Source: Moheibacter sp035515075
GTDB taxonomy: Bacteria > Bacteroidota > Bacteroidia > Flavobacteriales > Weeksellaceae
Direction: 5' to 3'
NCBI GenBank assembly: GCA_035515075.1
Contig: DATJBZ010000017.1
Coordinates: 184,487-248,486, forward strand
Length of the DNA: 64,000 bases
Part shown: positions 1-7,331 of the stretch, one piece after another
Numbering within the stretch: the stretch's first letter is position 1
Layout: every line of letters starts with the position of its first letter
The notes under the pieces: generated by a model
What the model saw: the letters and a program-made list of their open reading frames with translations, nothing else
What the model was told of the DNA's origin: nothing
Database searches by the model: none
Position numbers and translations under genes: made by a program

Positions 1-495
1 CGTCAAGCGACGGAAGAAGATTTGATGGTATTCACTTCTCAAACCGTGATTGGACAACTCGATACTGCGCGTGTAGCAGCCTTGATGCAAATGGGTGTGC
101 CTCAAGAACAAGCGGCTCAATTGTCCATTGCAGGGATTACCTATCCTTTGGAAAACAAATGGGTGTTGACCAAAAATGAAACGGCTCAAGTCGCTGCGGC
201 AACAAGCGCTTACAATTTGTCGATCAAACAATTGGCGGACGAATATGGTTTGGCGATTGTCAATGCCAATCAAGCGATGAAAGATTTAAGCAGTCAATCT
301 GGATTGATTTATTTCGGAAATACCTACACAACGACCTATGTGAGTGGAGGAGCTTTCTCCTTGGACGGGGTGCATTTGACTGGAAAAGGTTACGCCATTG
401 TAACGAACTATTTCATCGATGCCATCAATGCTAAATTTGGAGCCACTTTGAGAAGTGTCAATCCCAACAATTATCCTGGGGTGAAAATTCCTTAA
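1..495 (+). CDS. SGNH/GDSL-type hydrolase, C-terminal part (gene starts before the window)
   Basis: The reading frame is open from base 1, so only the last ~164 residues are present. Near the end it has DGVHLTGKGY, the Asp-x-x-His block of SGNH/GDSL esterases, where Asp and His complete the Ser-Asp-His triad; the Ser block would lie upstream of the window. The family hydrolyses esters of lipids or acylated glycans, and in Bacteroidota such proteins are often exported lipoproteins. The substrate cannot be inferred. A strong terminator follows directly, so this is the last gene of its unit. Confidence 0.7.
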   Translation, partial: RQATEEDLMVFTSQTVIGQLDTARVAALMQMGVPQEQAAQLSIAGITYPLENKWVLTKNETAQVAAATSAYNLSIKQLADEYGLAIVNANQAMKDLSSQSGLIYFGNTYTTTYVSGGAFSLDGVHLTGKGYAIVTNYFIDAINAKFGATLRSVNPNNYPGVKIP

Positions 496-523
496 AACTA
501 GATCATATCAAATATGTATAAAA

Positions 524-550
524 GCGTCTTCATTGAAGACGTTTTTTTTT
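524..550 (+). terminator. Rho-independent terminator after the hydrolase gene
   Basis: CGTCTTC-ATT-GAAGACG forms a perfect 7-bp stem with a 3-nt loop, followed by nine T residues. It separates the hydrolase from comEC. Confidence 0.9.
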
Positions 551-580
551 GTATCTTTCTGAGAACTAACCAAACTCAAC

Positions 581-2302
581 ATGAAAAGTCAGCCCTTTGT
601 TGGACCCATTGTCGGGCTAATCCTCGGCATTCTCATTGCTGAAAACTCCCTGGTAGTTTTGTCATTTCAACTCCAGTGGTTGATTTTCTTCGTTCTGATT
701 GCGGCTTTATTTTTCTGGAAAAAGCATTATCACATTTTGTGGGTCGTGTTTGTCTTTTCGGTTTTGGGCTTCTTTCGTTTTGAACAATACAACCATGTCC
801 AAAAAATTCCCGATCAATTCTATCAGAAGAAAACAGAAATGCGTTTGAAAATCATGGACACTTACCGTTCAACCGAACATTTTCACAAATACAAAGTGCA
901 GTTGCTGTCCAGCAATGGACAATCTTTTGAAAAAGCATACAGTTTGCTTTATTTGAGTAAAAACAACGCGAAATTGTATTCGGGTGAGGTCATTGAAGTA
1001 CGTGCGCAACTGAAGAGAAATGAGGCAGCAAAAAATCCTTATCAATTTGACTATTCAAAATTCCTAAGTCGAAAGAAAATTCAATCGACCATCTATGCGT
1101 ATGAGATTTCAGATCAAAAAGAAAGTTACAAGAGCGTCGCATATTTTACTTCAAAATTCAAAGATGAAATTCATCAAAGTTTATTGCAACAAGGTTACAG
1201 CAAACAAAGTTGTGATCAAATCAGCGCCATGTTGTTGGGTGATCGAACTGAAATGGACAAGAATATTGAGGAGCAATACCGCAAAACAGGTGTGGTCCAT
1301 ATTTTGGCGATTTCTGGTTTGCACGTCGCGATGGTTTACAGCATATTTTATGTGCTTTTGGTGCCTTTGCGTTACTTCAAACATGGTAAAAGTTTCCAAA
1401 TTTTACTGAGCATTGTATTGATTTGGAGTTTTGTGGTATTTGTTGGTTTTCATCCGCCGGTGTTGCGGGCTGCACTGATGATATCCATCGTTCATTTGGC
1501 CTTGGTTTTCAGAAGAAAATCCAATATCTACCATTCGCTTTTGTTTTCTGCTTGTATTTTGTTGTTGCTCAATCCCAATTTTTTATTTGAAGTAGGTTTT
1601 CAATTGAGTTATGCTGCGGTATTTTTTATCGTCTATTTGTTGCCGGTATTTCAGAAAATATTTCAGCCCAAAAGGACTTGGTCAAAATGGGTGGTAGGTT
1701 TTGTTTCGACTTGTACCGCGGCGCAATTGGGTACTTTGCCTTTTTCAATGTATTATTTTCACCAAACTTCTGGTTTATTTTTAGCGGGGAATATTGTGAT
1801 GGTTTTCGCGGCTTATGTTATGATTGCTTTGGGCATGTTGGCTGTGATTTTGACTGTTTTGAACATTTCAATTCCATTGCTAGTGCTGTTGTTCAATGGA
1901 TTTATTTGGATTTGCAATACATACATCGAAAGGCTCTCAAATTGGGATAGTTTGGTGTTTGAACGCATTCATTTGACTTGGTTTGAAAGTATTTTATTGT
2001 TGATAGGTTTGCTTCTGTTGCGCTTGCTGGTTTTTCGGCCCAATTTTCGATGGATTTTCATCAGTTTATTGTTGTTCGTTGGTTTTGAAGGTCAACGTGT
2101 TGTTCGACAATATCGGTTGTTGCAAAAGCAAGAAGTCGTCTTGTTTCACCATGAGAAAAGTGCAGTCATCGGCATTCGGCAAGGAAAAAAAATGGACGTT
2201 TACATCGCTGATTTGGACCACAAAGAAAACATTCAACGTTTTGTCATCAATGGCTTTGTCGTTCATCAAAAAATTAAAAAGATCTATGCCCCTTTAAACT
2301 AA
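581..2302 (+). CDS. comEC: ComEC/Rec2 family competence membrane protein
   Basis: 573-residue polytopic membrane protein. N-terminal hydrophobic helices and a soluble DUF4131-like region (residues ~20-190) precede the Competence domain with the hallmark HILAISGLH motif (residues ~235-245, after LLGDRTEMD) and about eight further hydrophobic segments. ComEC forms the inner-membrane channel for single-stranded DNA uptake. At 573 residues it lacks the C-terminal metallo-beta-lactamase-like domain of longer ComECs, which is common in Bacteroidota. The prophage begins ~70 bp after the stop codon, so the gene itself is not interrupted. Confidence 0.9.
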   Translation: MKSQPFVGPIVGLILGILIAENSLVVLSFQLQWLIFFVLIAALFFWKKHYHILWVVFVFSVLGFFRFEQYNHVQKIPDQFYQKKTEMRLKIMDTYRSTEHFHKYKVQLLSSNGQSFEKAYSLLYLSKNNAKLYSGEVIEVRAQLKRNEAAKNPYQFDYSKFLSRKKIQSTIYAYEISDQKESYKSVAYFTSKFKDEIHQSLLQQGYSKQSCDQISAMLLGDRTEMDKNIEEQYRKTGVVHILAISGLHVAMVYSIFYVLLVPLRYFKHGKSFQILLSIVLIWSFVVFVGFHPPVLRAALMISIVHLALVFRRKSNIYHSLLFSACILLLLNPNFLFEVGFQLSYAAVFFIVYLLPVFQKIFQPKRTWSKWVVGFVSTCTAAQLGTLPFSMYYFHQTSGLFLAGNIVMVFAAYVMIALGMLAVILTVLNISIPLLVLLFNGFIWICNTYIERLSNWDSLVFERIHLTWFESILLLIGLLLLRLLVFRPNFRWIFISLLLFVGFEGQRVVRQYRLLQKQEVVLFHHEKSAVIGIRQGKKMDVYIADLDHKENIQRFVINGFVVHQKIKKIYAPLN

Positions 2303-2324
2303 AAGTAAACAAAGGAACACAAGC

Positions 2325-2378
2325 GTAATTTGCCGAAAAGCCTTATAAATAAAGAGGTTAAGGGGTAATTTGCCGAAA
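2325..2378 (+). repeat. Direct 14-bp repeat GTAATTTGCCGAAA at the left prophage edge
   Basis: GTAATTTGCCGAAA occurs at 2325-2338 and 2365-2378, 40 bp apart. The second copy contains TTTGCCGA (2369-2376), which recurs in the same orientation at the right edge (38275-38282). These could be host sequence, with TTTGCCGA holding the target duplication, or transposase-binding sites; sequence alone does not decide. Confidence 0.6.
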
Positions 2379-2399
2379 TGTTTGGATTGAACGAAATGT
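2374..2399 (+). repeat. Candidate transposase-binding sites at the left end (two CGAAATGT)
   Basis: CGAAATGT at 2374-2381 and 2392-2399 (AACGAAATGTGAAAAAAA around the second). The inverted counterpart occurs twice at the right end as TTTTGTACATTTCG. The 11-mer TGTTTGGATTG at 2379-2389 is repeated at 2671-2681, reminiscent of the L1/L2/L3 arrangement bound by MuA. The binding function is inferred. Confidence 0.45.
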
Positions 2400-2429
2400 G
2401 AAAAAAATACCATTATGGTACATTCAACT

Positions 2430-2464
2430 ACCATTTTATAAAGTGCAGATTGCACCTAAATGGT
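2430..2464 (+). terminator. Two-part hairpin near the left end (terminator-like)
   Basis: ACCATTT at 2430-2436 pairs with AAATGGT at 2458-2464, enclosing a second perfect stem GTGCA-GAT-TGCAC; GTTTTCC follows. It may terminate comEC read-through. The T tract is short. Confidence 0.45.
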
Positions 2465-2556
2465 GTTTTCCTTATCAACGTATCATTCGTGTCTGTGTTT
2501 GCCTTAAAAACCTCCATTTGACAGCGTAAAACGCTCTTATTAATGAAAGATCACTG

Positions 2557-2588
2557 CCCTTTATGCGATATGCTTAAAGGGCCTTTTT
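2557..2588 (+). terminator. Rightward terminator upstream of the repressor 3' end
   Basis: GCCCTTTA at the start pairs perfectly with TAAAGGGC across an 11-nt loop, then CTTTTTGT. It faces rightward with no rightward gene directly upstream inside the element, so it may shield the early region from host transcription. The rest of 2400-2884 holds no recognisable gene; a (GT)n tract lies at about 2859-2874. Confidence 0.7.
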
Positions 2589-2884
2589 GTATGCGCAAAG
2601 GTCCATCTACGTGTGTGCAGTAAAAGTAAAAAAGATACGTTTTTATACTTTGGGTTAGCGTTTGGGTTGCTGTTTGGATTGCTTAACCTTAGTAAAAAAA
2701 TCACCTCAAAATATACTTAACTTGCATAAAAAGGCGGTGAAATGACAGTTTTTGCGCTCAAACGGTTCTTATTTGCAATGCTTTTGTTTGGTCTATGTTA
2801 TTTAATAGCTTGAGAATCAACCGCCTGTATTCTTCATCACTTAAGGGGTGTTTTAAAAGTGTGTGTGTGTGTGTTGATATATTG

Positions 2885-3541
2885 CTACTCTACCCGTATA
2901 GCTCCAACCACCAGTGCGATACTCTGAATATCTTCCATCGGAACCTCAAAGTCTCCATAATCTTTATTGTCGCTTCTGCAGATCACTGTTTTTGGATTAT
3001 TAGATTTGATAAGTCTTTTTATCATTGAACCTTGGCTTTTTGAATCAAGGACGTAAACTTTATTCCATTGTATAAATAGCAATTCACGAACGAATCGACA
3101 AGCGACAATGTCGCCACTACTGTACTTTGGGTACATGGAAGATCCTCGTACTGAAATCAAAAAATCAACGCCTTTGCCGTCAAACAAAGGAATTATGTAA
3201 CGATCCTCAATTGCGCTTTCGCTGATTGAATAACCTCCATTGTCGCCAATGCCAGCAAAGGCATCCACAGGGATTAAAGGAATTGACTTACTGAATTCAT
3301 TAGGGTCCAAAATAGCTGAAGCTTTCAATTGCGTATCCTTTAGCATTTCTCCTTTTCCCGTCAACAGCCAATTAGCATTTATGAAATCACATTTTGTGAT
3401 AATTAAATCATAATCTATAGTGTTTCTTGCCTTCCACGTAGATATGGTATTCTGTTTTACACCTAAGAAATTAGCCAATTCAGTATCGGTCTTGAATTTC
3501 AAGTGTTTTTTTATTTCATTTAAAATCAATGATTTATCCAT
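2885..3541 (-). CDS. LexA/CI-like phage repressor (HTH plus S24 peptidase)
   Basis: 218 residues. An N-terminal helix-turn-helix (ELANFLGVKQNTISTWK, residues ~21-37) precedes an S24 peptidase domain with a potential Ala96-Gly97 self-cleavage site (DAFAGIG), nucleophile Ser135 in GSSMYP and general base Lys175 in MIKRL. The family represses lytic genes and is inactivated by RecA-stimulated autocleavage, so SOS induction is predicted. Leftward orientation at the left end mirrors gene c of Mu. It probably binds the inverted ATCGCA-type sites just upstream of its own start. Confidence 0.9.
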   Translation of the reverse strand: MDKSLILNEIKKHLKFKTDTELANFLGVKQNTISTWKARNTIDYDLIITKCDFINANWLLTGKGEMLKDTQLKASAILDPNEFSKSIPLIPVDAFAGIGDNGGYSISESAIEDRYIIPLFDGKGVDFLISVRGSSMYPKYSSGDIVACRFVRELLFIQWNKVYVLDSKSQGSMIKRLIKSNNPKTVICRSDNKDYGDFEVPMEDIQSIALVVGAIRVE

Positions 3542-3565
3542 ATCCTTATTTTTATTATCAATAAA

Positions 3566-3610
3566 TGCGATTTAAAACTTGCTAATTATCGCAAATTGTG
3601 ATTATATTTG
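3566..3610. promoter_or_regulatory. Early control region: operators and rightward promoter
   Basis: TGCGAT (3566-3571) and ATCGCA (3588-3593) form an inverted pair. ATCGCAAATTGTGAT (3588-3602) is itself a near-perfect dyad (6 of 7 pairs). A Bacteroidota-type -7 box TATATTTG sits at 3603-3610 with TTG about 21 bp upstream, directing rightward transcription into the Cro/Ner-like gene. The repressor starts at 3541 on the other strand. Operator assignment is inference from the repeats and layout. Confidence 0.65.
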
Positions 3611-3636
3611 CTTTTGTAATTGAAACAACAAGAGCA

Positions 3637-3849
3637 ATGAGCAAAGAAACAAAAAAAGCCAAAAAGTTCAACTATAACCTTCAAGTAATTGATAGGCTGG
3701 TTGAAAAATACGGTTTGTCAGCTTACTATGTGAAGCAATGCGCGGCAGGTCGTCGCGATGGCATTATTCCAGACAAGATAAAAAAGGAGTACAGAATTCT
3801 CAGTAATGCAGCCAGTCAGGCTGTGGAATCTAAAATAAATCAGCTATGA
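3637..3849 (+). CDS. Small Cro/Ner-like DNA-binding protein
   Basis: 70 residues, first gene rightward of the control region. Start chosen at ATG 3637, because the upstream in-frame starts lie inside the promoter. The basic N-terminus and YGLSAYYVKQCAAGRR (helix-turn-helix-like) suggest DNA binding. By position it would be the lytic switch protein opposing the repressor, as Ner does in Mu. The family name is not certain. Confidence 0.6.
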   Translation: MSKETKKAKKFNYNLQVIDRLVEKYGLSAYYVKQCAAGRRDGIIPDKIKKEYRILSNAASQAVESKINQL

Positions 3850-3923
3850 AAATGCAAAACTTACAGGAGTCCATTCAGAACTGGCTCGATAAAATCATTA
3901 ACGAAATAAATCAGGAGCTATGA
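3846..3923 (+). CDS. Very small early ORF (25 aa)
   Basis: Starts with ATGA overlapping the stop of the preceding gene and ends with ATGA overlapping the next start, the usual translational coupling seen along this operon. The product is amphipathic (NLQESIQNWLDKIINEI). Function unknown. Confidence 0.4.
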   Translation: MKMQNLQESIQNWLDKIINEINQEL

Positions 3924-4093
3924 GTAAAGAGTTACCAGTAGAGTTAAATGTGAAAACCGAAATTGTTTATTCGGAATCAATCCTTGAGCGCAATAAGTCA
4001 GTTAGGAAAATCAAAAGAAAATTGAATCACAATCAGCGGCTCAGTGTAGCTACTAGAATAATCACGGTATGCGTAATTACAGAAACTATTTAA
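3920..4093 (+). CDS. Small early protein of unknown function (57 aa)
   Basis: Coupled by ATGA to the ORF before it. Basic middle section (NKSVRKIKRKLNHNQR). Its 3' end overlaps the end of the leftward gene at 4086-4289 by 8 bp, so the two are convergent. No recognised domain. Confidence 0.45.
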   Translation: MSKELPVELNVKTEIVYSESILERNKSVRKIKRKLNHNQRLSVATRIITVCVITETI

Positions 4094-4289
4094 ATAACTT
4101 TTTCATGAATTCGTCTGTAGATTTTCTCACTGCTTTATCCATTTCTTTGGATAGTTCTGCTCTGAATTTATCGCAACAGCAATTCATATTGAGATTATCT
4201 CCTGATAGTTTGATGTCGGCTTTTTTGCCGTGCAATTTACATCTTTTCTTTTCTAACTCTCTTTTTACGGATTTAAGAATATCACTCAT
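4086..4289 (-). CDS. Small cysteine-rich protein (67 aa), leftward
   Basis: Contains C-x-HGKK and a CCCDKF cluster followed by a charged amphipathic C-terminal helix. The Cys/His spacing suggests metal binding, but no family name can be given. The start at 4289 is chosen because the dyad module at 4291-4328 directly precedes it and carries TATATTTG, a -7-type box, on this strand. It opposes the early operon, so it could be expressed in the lysogen. Confidence 0.5.
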   Translation of the reverse strand: MSDILKSVKRELEKKRCKLHGKKADIKLSGDNLNMNCCCDKFRAELSKEMDKAVRKSTDEFMKKLFK

Positions 4290-4290
4290 G

Positions 4291-4328
4291 ACACTATAAT
4301 TTTTGTTTGACAGCTTCAAATATAGTGT
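4291..4328. promoter_or_regulatory. Dyad/promoter module, copy A
   Basis: ACACTATA (4291-4298) and TATAGTGT (4321-4328) form an 8-bp inverted repeat around TTTTTGTTTGACAGCTTCAA. A second copy lies at 5037-5075. Both contain TTGACA on the + strand and a TAnnTTTG box on the - strand, and each stands just before a tRNA-like sequence. It could be an operator, a bidirectional promoter, or both. Confidence 0.55.
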
Positions 4329-4330
4329 TT

Positions 4331-4373
4331 TTCCGCAACGGTTTTAGTCCGGGTTCGATTCCCGGAGCGGAAC
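4331..4373 (+). ncRNA. tRNA-like minihelix RNA (acceptor stem plus T arm only)
   Basis: TTCCGC (4331-4336) pairs with GCGGAA (4367-4372), enclosing a perfect T arm: CCGGG, the canonical loop TTCGATT, then CCCGG (4349-4365), joined to the acceptor 3' strand with one intervening base as in tRNA. The D arm and anticodon arm are replaced by 12 nt, so it cannot decode. It starts 2 bp after dyad module A. Transcription is inferred, not seen. It might be a tRNA relic, but the perfect stems argue against neutral decay. Confidence 0.6.
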
Positions 4374-4386
4374 AAAATTTAAAATT

Positions 4387-5004
4387 ATGAAAGGAAATAT
4401 CAAATTAACAAAACAAGGCGTGGCAATCGAAATAGAAAATATCACGTCAAAAAAGGAAGTAAAAGAATTGGCTAAAGACCTTAAGCGCGTTCTTGATTAT
4501 AGAGAATTTACCGCTTCAGCTGAAATTTATGTTAAAGACATTGAATCGTCCATCAGTACAGTAAACGAAGATTTGAAAGTAAAAGATTCATGGATGGACC
4601 ATCCTTACGAAAGGCCTAATCATAAGTTAGGGAATAAGCCTACAAGAATGGAGGTATACTTCAGCCGATTACGATATGGAGATTTATTTATTGAAACTTG
4701 TAAACCTGAATTTCCGCATTTACCTCAAACTCAGCTGCAGGAAGTTCATAGCGAATCAAACGAGAAATGCTCATGCATAAATCAGAAAGACATTCAGCGC
4801 GCTGCTTTCCCAGAGAGAAGATTGAAAGCGACTGAACCCACCAGCATCCAGCATAGTGTTCTTCATTTTCATCGTATTGGCGAAAATTATGTGTGCAAGG
4901 AGAACGCTGATCTAAAGATCCCTTTAACGCCTCAAGGTAAGCCAGACATGGAGAGATTTGCTCGCGAAATTGCTCCTCAGACATTTTCGGATCCAAAGAA
5001 GTGA
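4387..5004 (+). CDS. Unrecognised protein between the two tRNA-like RNAs (205 aa)
   Basis: Lies between the tRNA-like element at 4331-4373 and the second dyad module. The N-terminal half is charged and helical (ENITSKKEVKELAKDLKRVL). The C-terminal half is polar with scattered Cys and His residues and has no recognised domain. An opposing ORF (4688-5131) overlaps the second half, so coding of that part is less sure. Position suggests a partner of the tRNA-like RNAs, which is speculation. Confidence 0.55.
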   Translation: MKGNIKLTKQGVAIEIENITSKKEVKELAKDLKRVLDYREFTASAEIYVKDIESSISTVNEDLKVKDSWMDHPYERPNHKLGNKPTRMEVYFSRLRYGDLFIETCKPEFPHLPQTQLQEVHSESNEKCSCINQKDIQRAAFPERRLKATEPTSIQHSVLHFHRIGENYVCKENADLKIPLTPQGKPDMERFAREIAPQTFSDPKK

Positions 5005-5036
5005 TATAGACAATAAAAGTATAAGCAGGTAACATA

Positions 5037-5075
5037 ACACTATAGTTTTTAATTGACAATTCAAATGTAGTGTTT
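5037..5075. promoter_or_regulatory. Dyad/promoter module, copy B
   Basis: ACACTATA (5037-5044), TTGACA (5053-5058) and TAGTGTTT (5068-5075) repeat the layout of 4291-4328, with the same A/T-rich centre and TACATTTG on the - strand. CGCAAC follows in both copies. It leads into the second tRNA-like sequence and the transposase gene. Confidence 0.55.
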
Positions 5076-5100
5076 CTTTCGCAACATAGGATTTGCGAGG

Positions 5101-5166
5101 TCCAGTTTAGCTCAGAAGGATAGAGCACCATTTAGGAGGTCACAGGTTCGAGCCCTGTAACTGGAA
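5101..5166 (+). ncRNA. tRNA-like RNA with a stunted anticodon arm
   Basis: TCCAGTT (5101-5107) pairs perfectly with AACTGGA (5159-5165). The D arm is canonical (GCTC, loop AGAAGGATA, GAGC), U8 and A9 are in place, and the T arm is perfect (ACAGG, TTCGAGC, CCTGT). Between the D and T arms only 15 nt remain instead of about 23. After a normal-looking variable loop (AGGTC), the anticodon arm can form just CC-ATTTA-GG. All tertiary-contact positions of the elbow are kept while decoding is lost. A hairpin TCGCAA/TTGCGA precedes it at about 5079-5098. Confidence 0.7.
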
Positions 5167-5217
5167 CAAGGTCAGAGAGAGGACTGTTTAGGACGCGAAA
5201 CCCCACGCGGGGGTGAC

Positions 5218-5239
5218 AGCTCGGAAAGACGAGCTTTTT
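5218..5239 (+). terminator. Terminator/attenuator just before the transposase start
   Basis: AGCTCG-GAAA(GA)-CGAGCT followed by TTTTA ends 13 bp before the transposase ATG; CCCC-ACGC-GGGG lies just upstream. It would end the tRNA-like transcript (about 165 nt) and limit read-through into the transposase gene. Confidence 0.75.
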
Positions 5240-5252
5240 AAAACTGAGAACT

Positions 5253-7325
5253 ATGCCATTTATTTGGGAAGAAAATACGAAGAAAGTAGCTGTAGAAGTC
5301 GATGAGCTGGTACCAAGGTTTTGGAGTAGTAAATCAATTCTTTCACAAGCTATAAGTCGTAATAAAGAGAATGATTACGGCATCAAAGCACTTCAAAATG
5401 GTGGTGGACGAGGGCGTCGCCTTTTGGTGGACTTTGACAGTTTACCCAATGAGGTAAAAGAAAAGTTGGATGATCCTCGCAGGGTAGAACATGTTCTTTT
5501 GCACTGGTATAAAACGGATGCGATGGCGGTTGACTTTTACACGTCATTCAAGCGTGCAGATGGCTTGTATCTTCGTGCAGAAGAACAACAGAGGTATATC
5601 ACCAACGCATCGGTGATGATCGCTTTGATTCAACTAAAAGCCCGTCACCAGCAGGAACGCTTGAGGGTTGGCATGTCGTTGACAGGTGTATATAAGTTTC
5701 TTACCAATGAATCGAACTCGTTCAATGATTATCTTGCAAAAAAGGAGTTACCAACTCATAATTTACCCGCGCATCCAACTCGCTTTAAAGAAGCTTTCAA
5801 AGCATTTAAAAACCAATTAAAATACAATGACACAGATTGGCCGTTTGACTTTCTAAGCATAGTCAAAGATGTGGAGGGCGTTCGTAAGAAAAACGCTCTA
5901 AAAGTGGACGAGCCTGTTTTGGCAGTTTTAACGGGGTTATTCTCCACCGTAAAGCACAAACCCAACCCAACGGATATACATAGAAGCTATGAGGCGTTTT
6001 TGAGCGGATATGCAGAAGTTTATAACGAGGACACAGGCGAAATATACGATCCTAAAGAGTTTCCGAAACTTTCAGAAAGCACCATTAGAGATTGGCTATC
6101 TCGTTGGGAAATCGCTGCACCAACGCAGCATGTACGCTCGGGAGATCGTCAACAGTATATGGGCAAGTTTAGTCCTTACATTCAATTGGCAAAGCCCGAG
6201 TATGCAGGATCACTGATCTCTATTGATGACCGCCAACCTCCATTTGAATACGCGAATGGTAAGAGAGTTTGGTTTTATGTGGGCATCGATTTAGGCTCTG
6301 AATGCATCACAACGTTTGTACATGGAAAATCAAAAGAAGGCATCATCACGCAATTTTACCGTCAGATGGTCCGCAACTATGCCGATTGGGGGTATTGTCT
6401 TCCTGATGGTTTGGAGTGTGAGTCCTCTTTGAACAGTTCATTCAAGAATACTTTTCTCCAACCAGGTAGCATGTTCAATGATGTGCGAATTGAAGCCAAT
6501 AGCGCGAGGTCAAAGAAGATCGAAAGATACTTTGGGGCGTTGAGATATGGGAATGAAAAACAACGTGAAGGATGGATTGCCCGTCCGTTTGCGAAAATGG
6601 AAGCAAATCAAAAGTCCAATCAAAAAGTGCCTTTGATTCCTTACGATAGAATCATCAATGAGTGTATTGCTGATATATTCGACTGGAACAATTCGCCCCA
6701 CAAAGAAGATCCAAGCATGACGCGTTGGGAATACTTTCAAGCAAAGCAACACCCGGACTTAAGACCAATCAACTGGCAATCTATTTTACCCCATTTAGGC
6801 TACGAACAAGAGACTTCATGCAATCTCGGATTGGTGAGATTGCAAGGTGAGTCACGTGCTATTGCTGAAAATGACACGATCTGCACAGGTGATGATCTTA
6901 TTACTAAGTTAAAACAAATCGAGGGCAAAAACCTGACAGTACGCTGGATGGATGACAATACGGGCAATGTGCTGAAGGCATTGGCTTTTCATGAAGGTCG
7001 TTTTGTTTGCGAGCTGAAAGCGATGCCGAAGCCTAATCGTGCTAAGATTGAAAGAACTGACGAAGATGAAGCCGCATTTGAATTGCAAAGCCGATACAAG
7101 TCGACGGTTGACGGCTTTATCAAAGAGCGTAAAAACGAACTGCAAAACATCAATATTCTACACAAGCCAAAGCCTATTCCTGCCAATGGCTTCTACATTC
7201 CTGGTTATGATCTCAATCGCTTCATTCCTTCGGATGAGCCTGCCGAAGTGTTTCAACAGGAAGATGAACAATTTGACAATTTCAGAATCAAACAAACCGA
7301 CCGACACTGGTCAGAATCAATATAA
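5253..7325 (+). CDS. MuA-like DDE transposase
   Basis: 690 residues, close to the MuA size class. An N-terminal DNA-binding part (RFWSSKSILSQAISR) precedes a retroviral-integrase-type core. SIDD gives the first catalytic Asp (~324-326), an Asp in LPDGLECES (~387) is the best second Asp, and Glu in KKIERYFG (~424) fits the third at MuA-like spacing; a beta-barrel and a basic C-terminal segment follow. It would cut and join phage ends to new targets during integration and replicative transposition. First gene of a tight operon: the MuB-like gene starts 6 bp after its stop. Confidence 0.93.
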   Translation: MPFIWEENTKKVAVEVDELVPRFWSSKSILSQAISRNKENDYGIKALQNGGGRGRRLLVDFDSLPNEVKEKLDDPRRVEHVLLHWYKTDAMAVDFYTSFKRADGLYLRAEEQQRYITNASVMIALIQLKARHQQERLRVGMSLTGVYKFLTNESNSFNDYLAKKELPTHNLPAHPTRFKEAFKAFKNQLKYNDTDWPFDFLSIVKDVEGVRKKNALKVDEPVLAVLTGLFSTVKHKPNPTDIHRSYEAFLSGYAEVYNEDTGEIYDPKEFPKLSESTIRDWLSRWEIAAPTQHVRSGDRQQYMGKFSPYIQLAKPEYAGSLISIDDRQPPFEYANGKRVWFYVGIDLGSECITTFVHGKSKEGIITQFYRQMVRNYADWGYCLPDGLECESSLNSSFKNTFLQPGSMFNDVRIEANSARSKKIERYFGALRYGNEKQREGWIARPFAKMEANQKSNQKVPLIPYDRIINECIADIFDWNNSPHKEDPSMTRWEYFQAKQHPDLRPINWQSILPHLGYEQETSCNLGLVRLQGESRAIAENDTICTGDDLITKLKQIEGKNLTVRWMDDNTGNVLKALAFHEGRFVCELKAMPKPNRAKIERTDEDEAAFELQSRYKSTVDGFIKERKNELQNINILHKPKPIPANGFYIPGYDLNRFIPSDEPAEVFQQEDEQFDNFRIKQTDRHWSESI

Positions 7326-7331
7326 AAAGAC

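Noticed and set aside
2859..2874. (GT)n tract as a phase-variation switch
   Set aside because: It lies outside any coding frame, just after the repressor stop, so no on/off reading frame depends on it.
4688..5131. Leftward ORF of 147 codons opposite the 4387-5004 gene
   Set aside because: Composition looks no better than the opposite strand and its 5' part runs through the tRNA-like sequence and the dyad module. Left out, though the dyad could drive a short leftward transcript.
5101..5166. An ordinary tRNA gene
   Set aside because: The anticodon arm lacks about seven nucleotides and cannot present a 7-nt loop on a 5-bp stem; annotated as tRNA-like instead.
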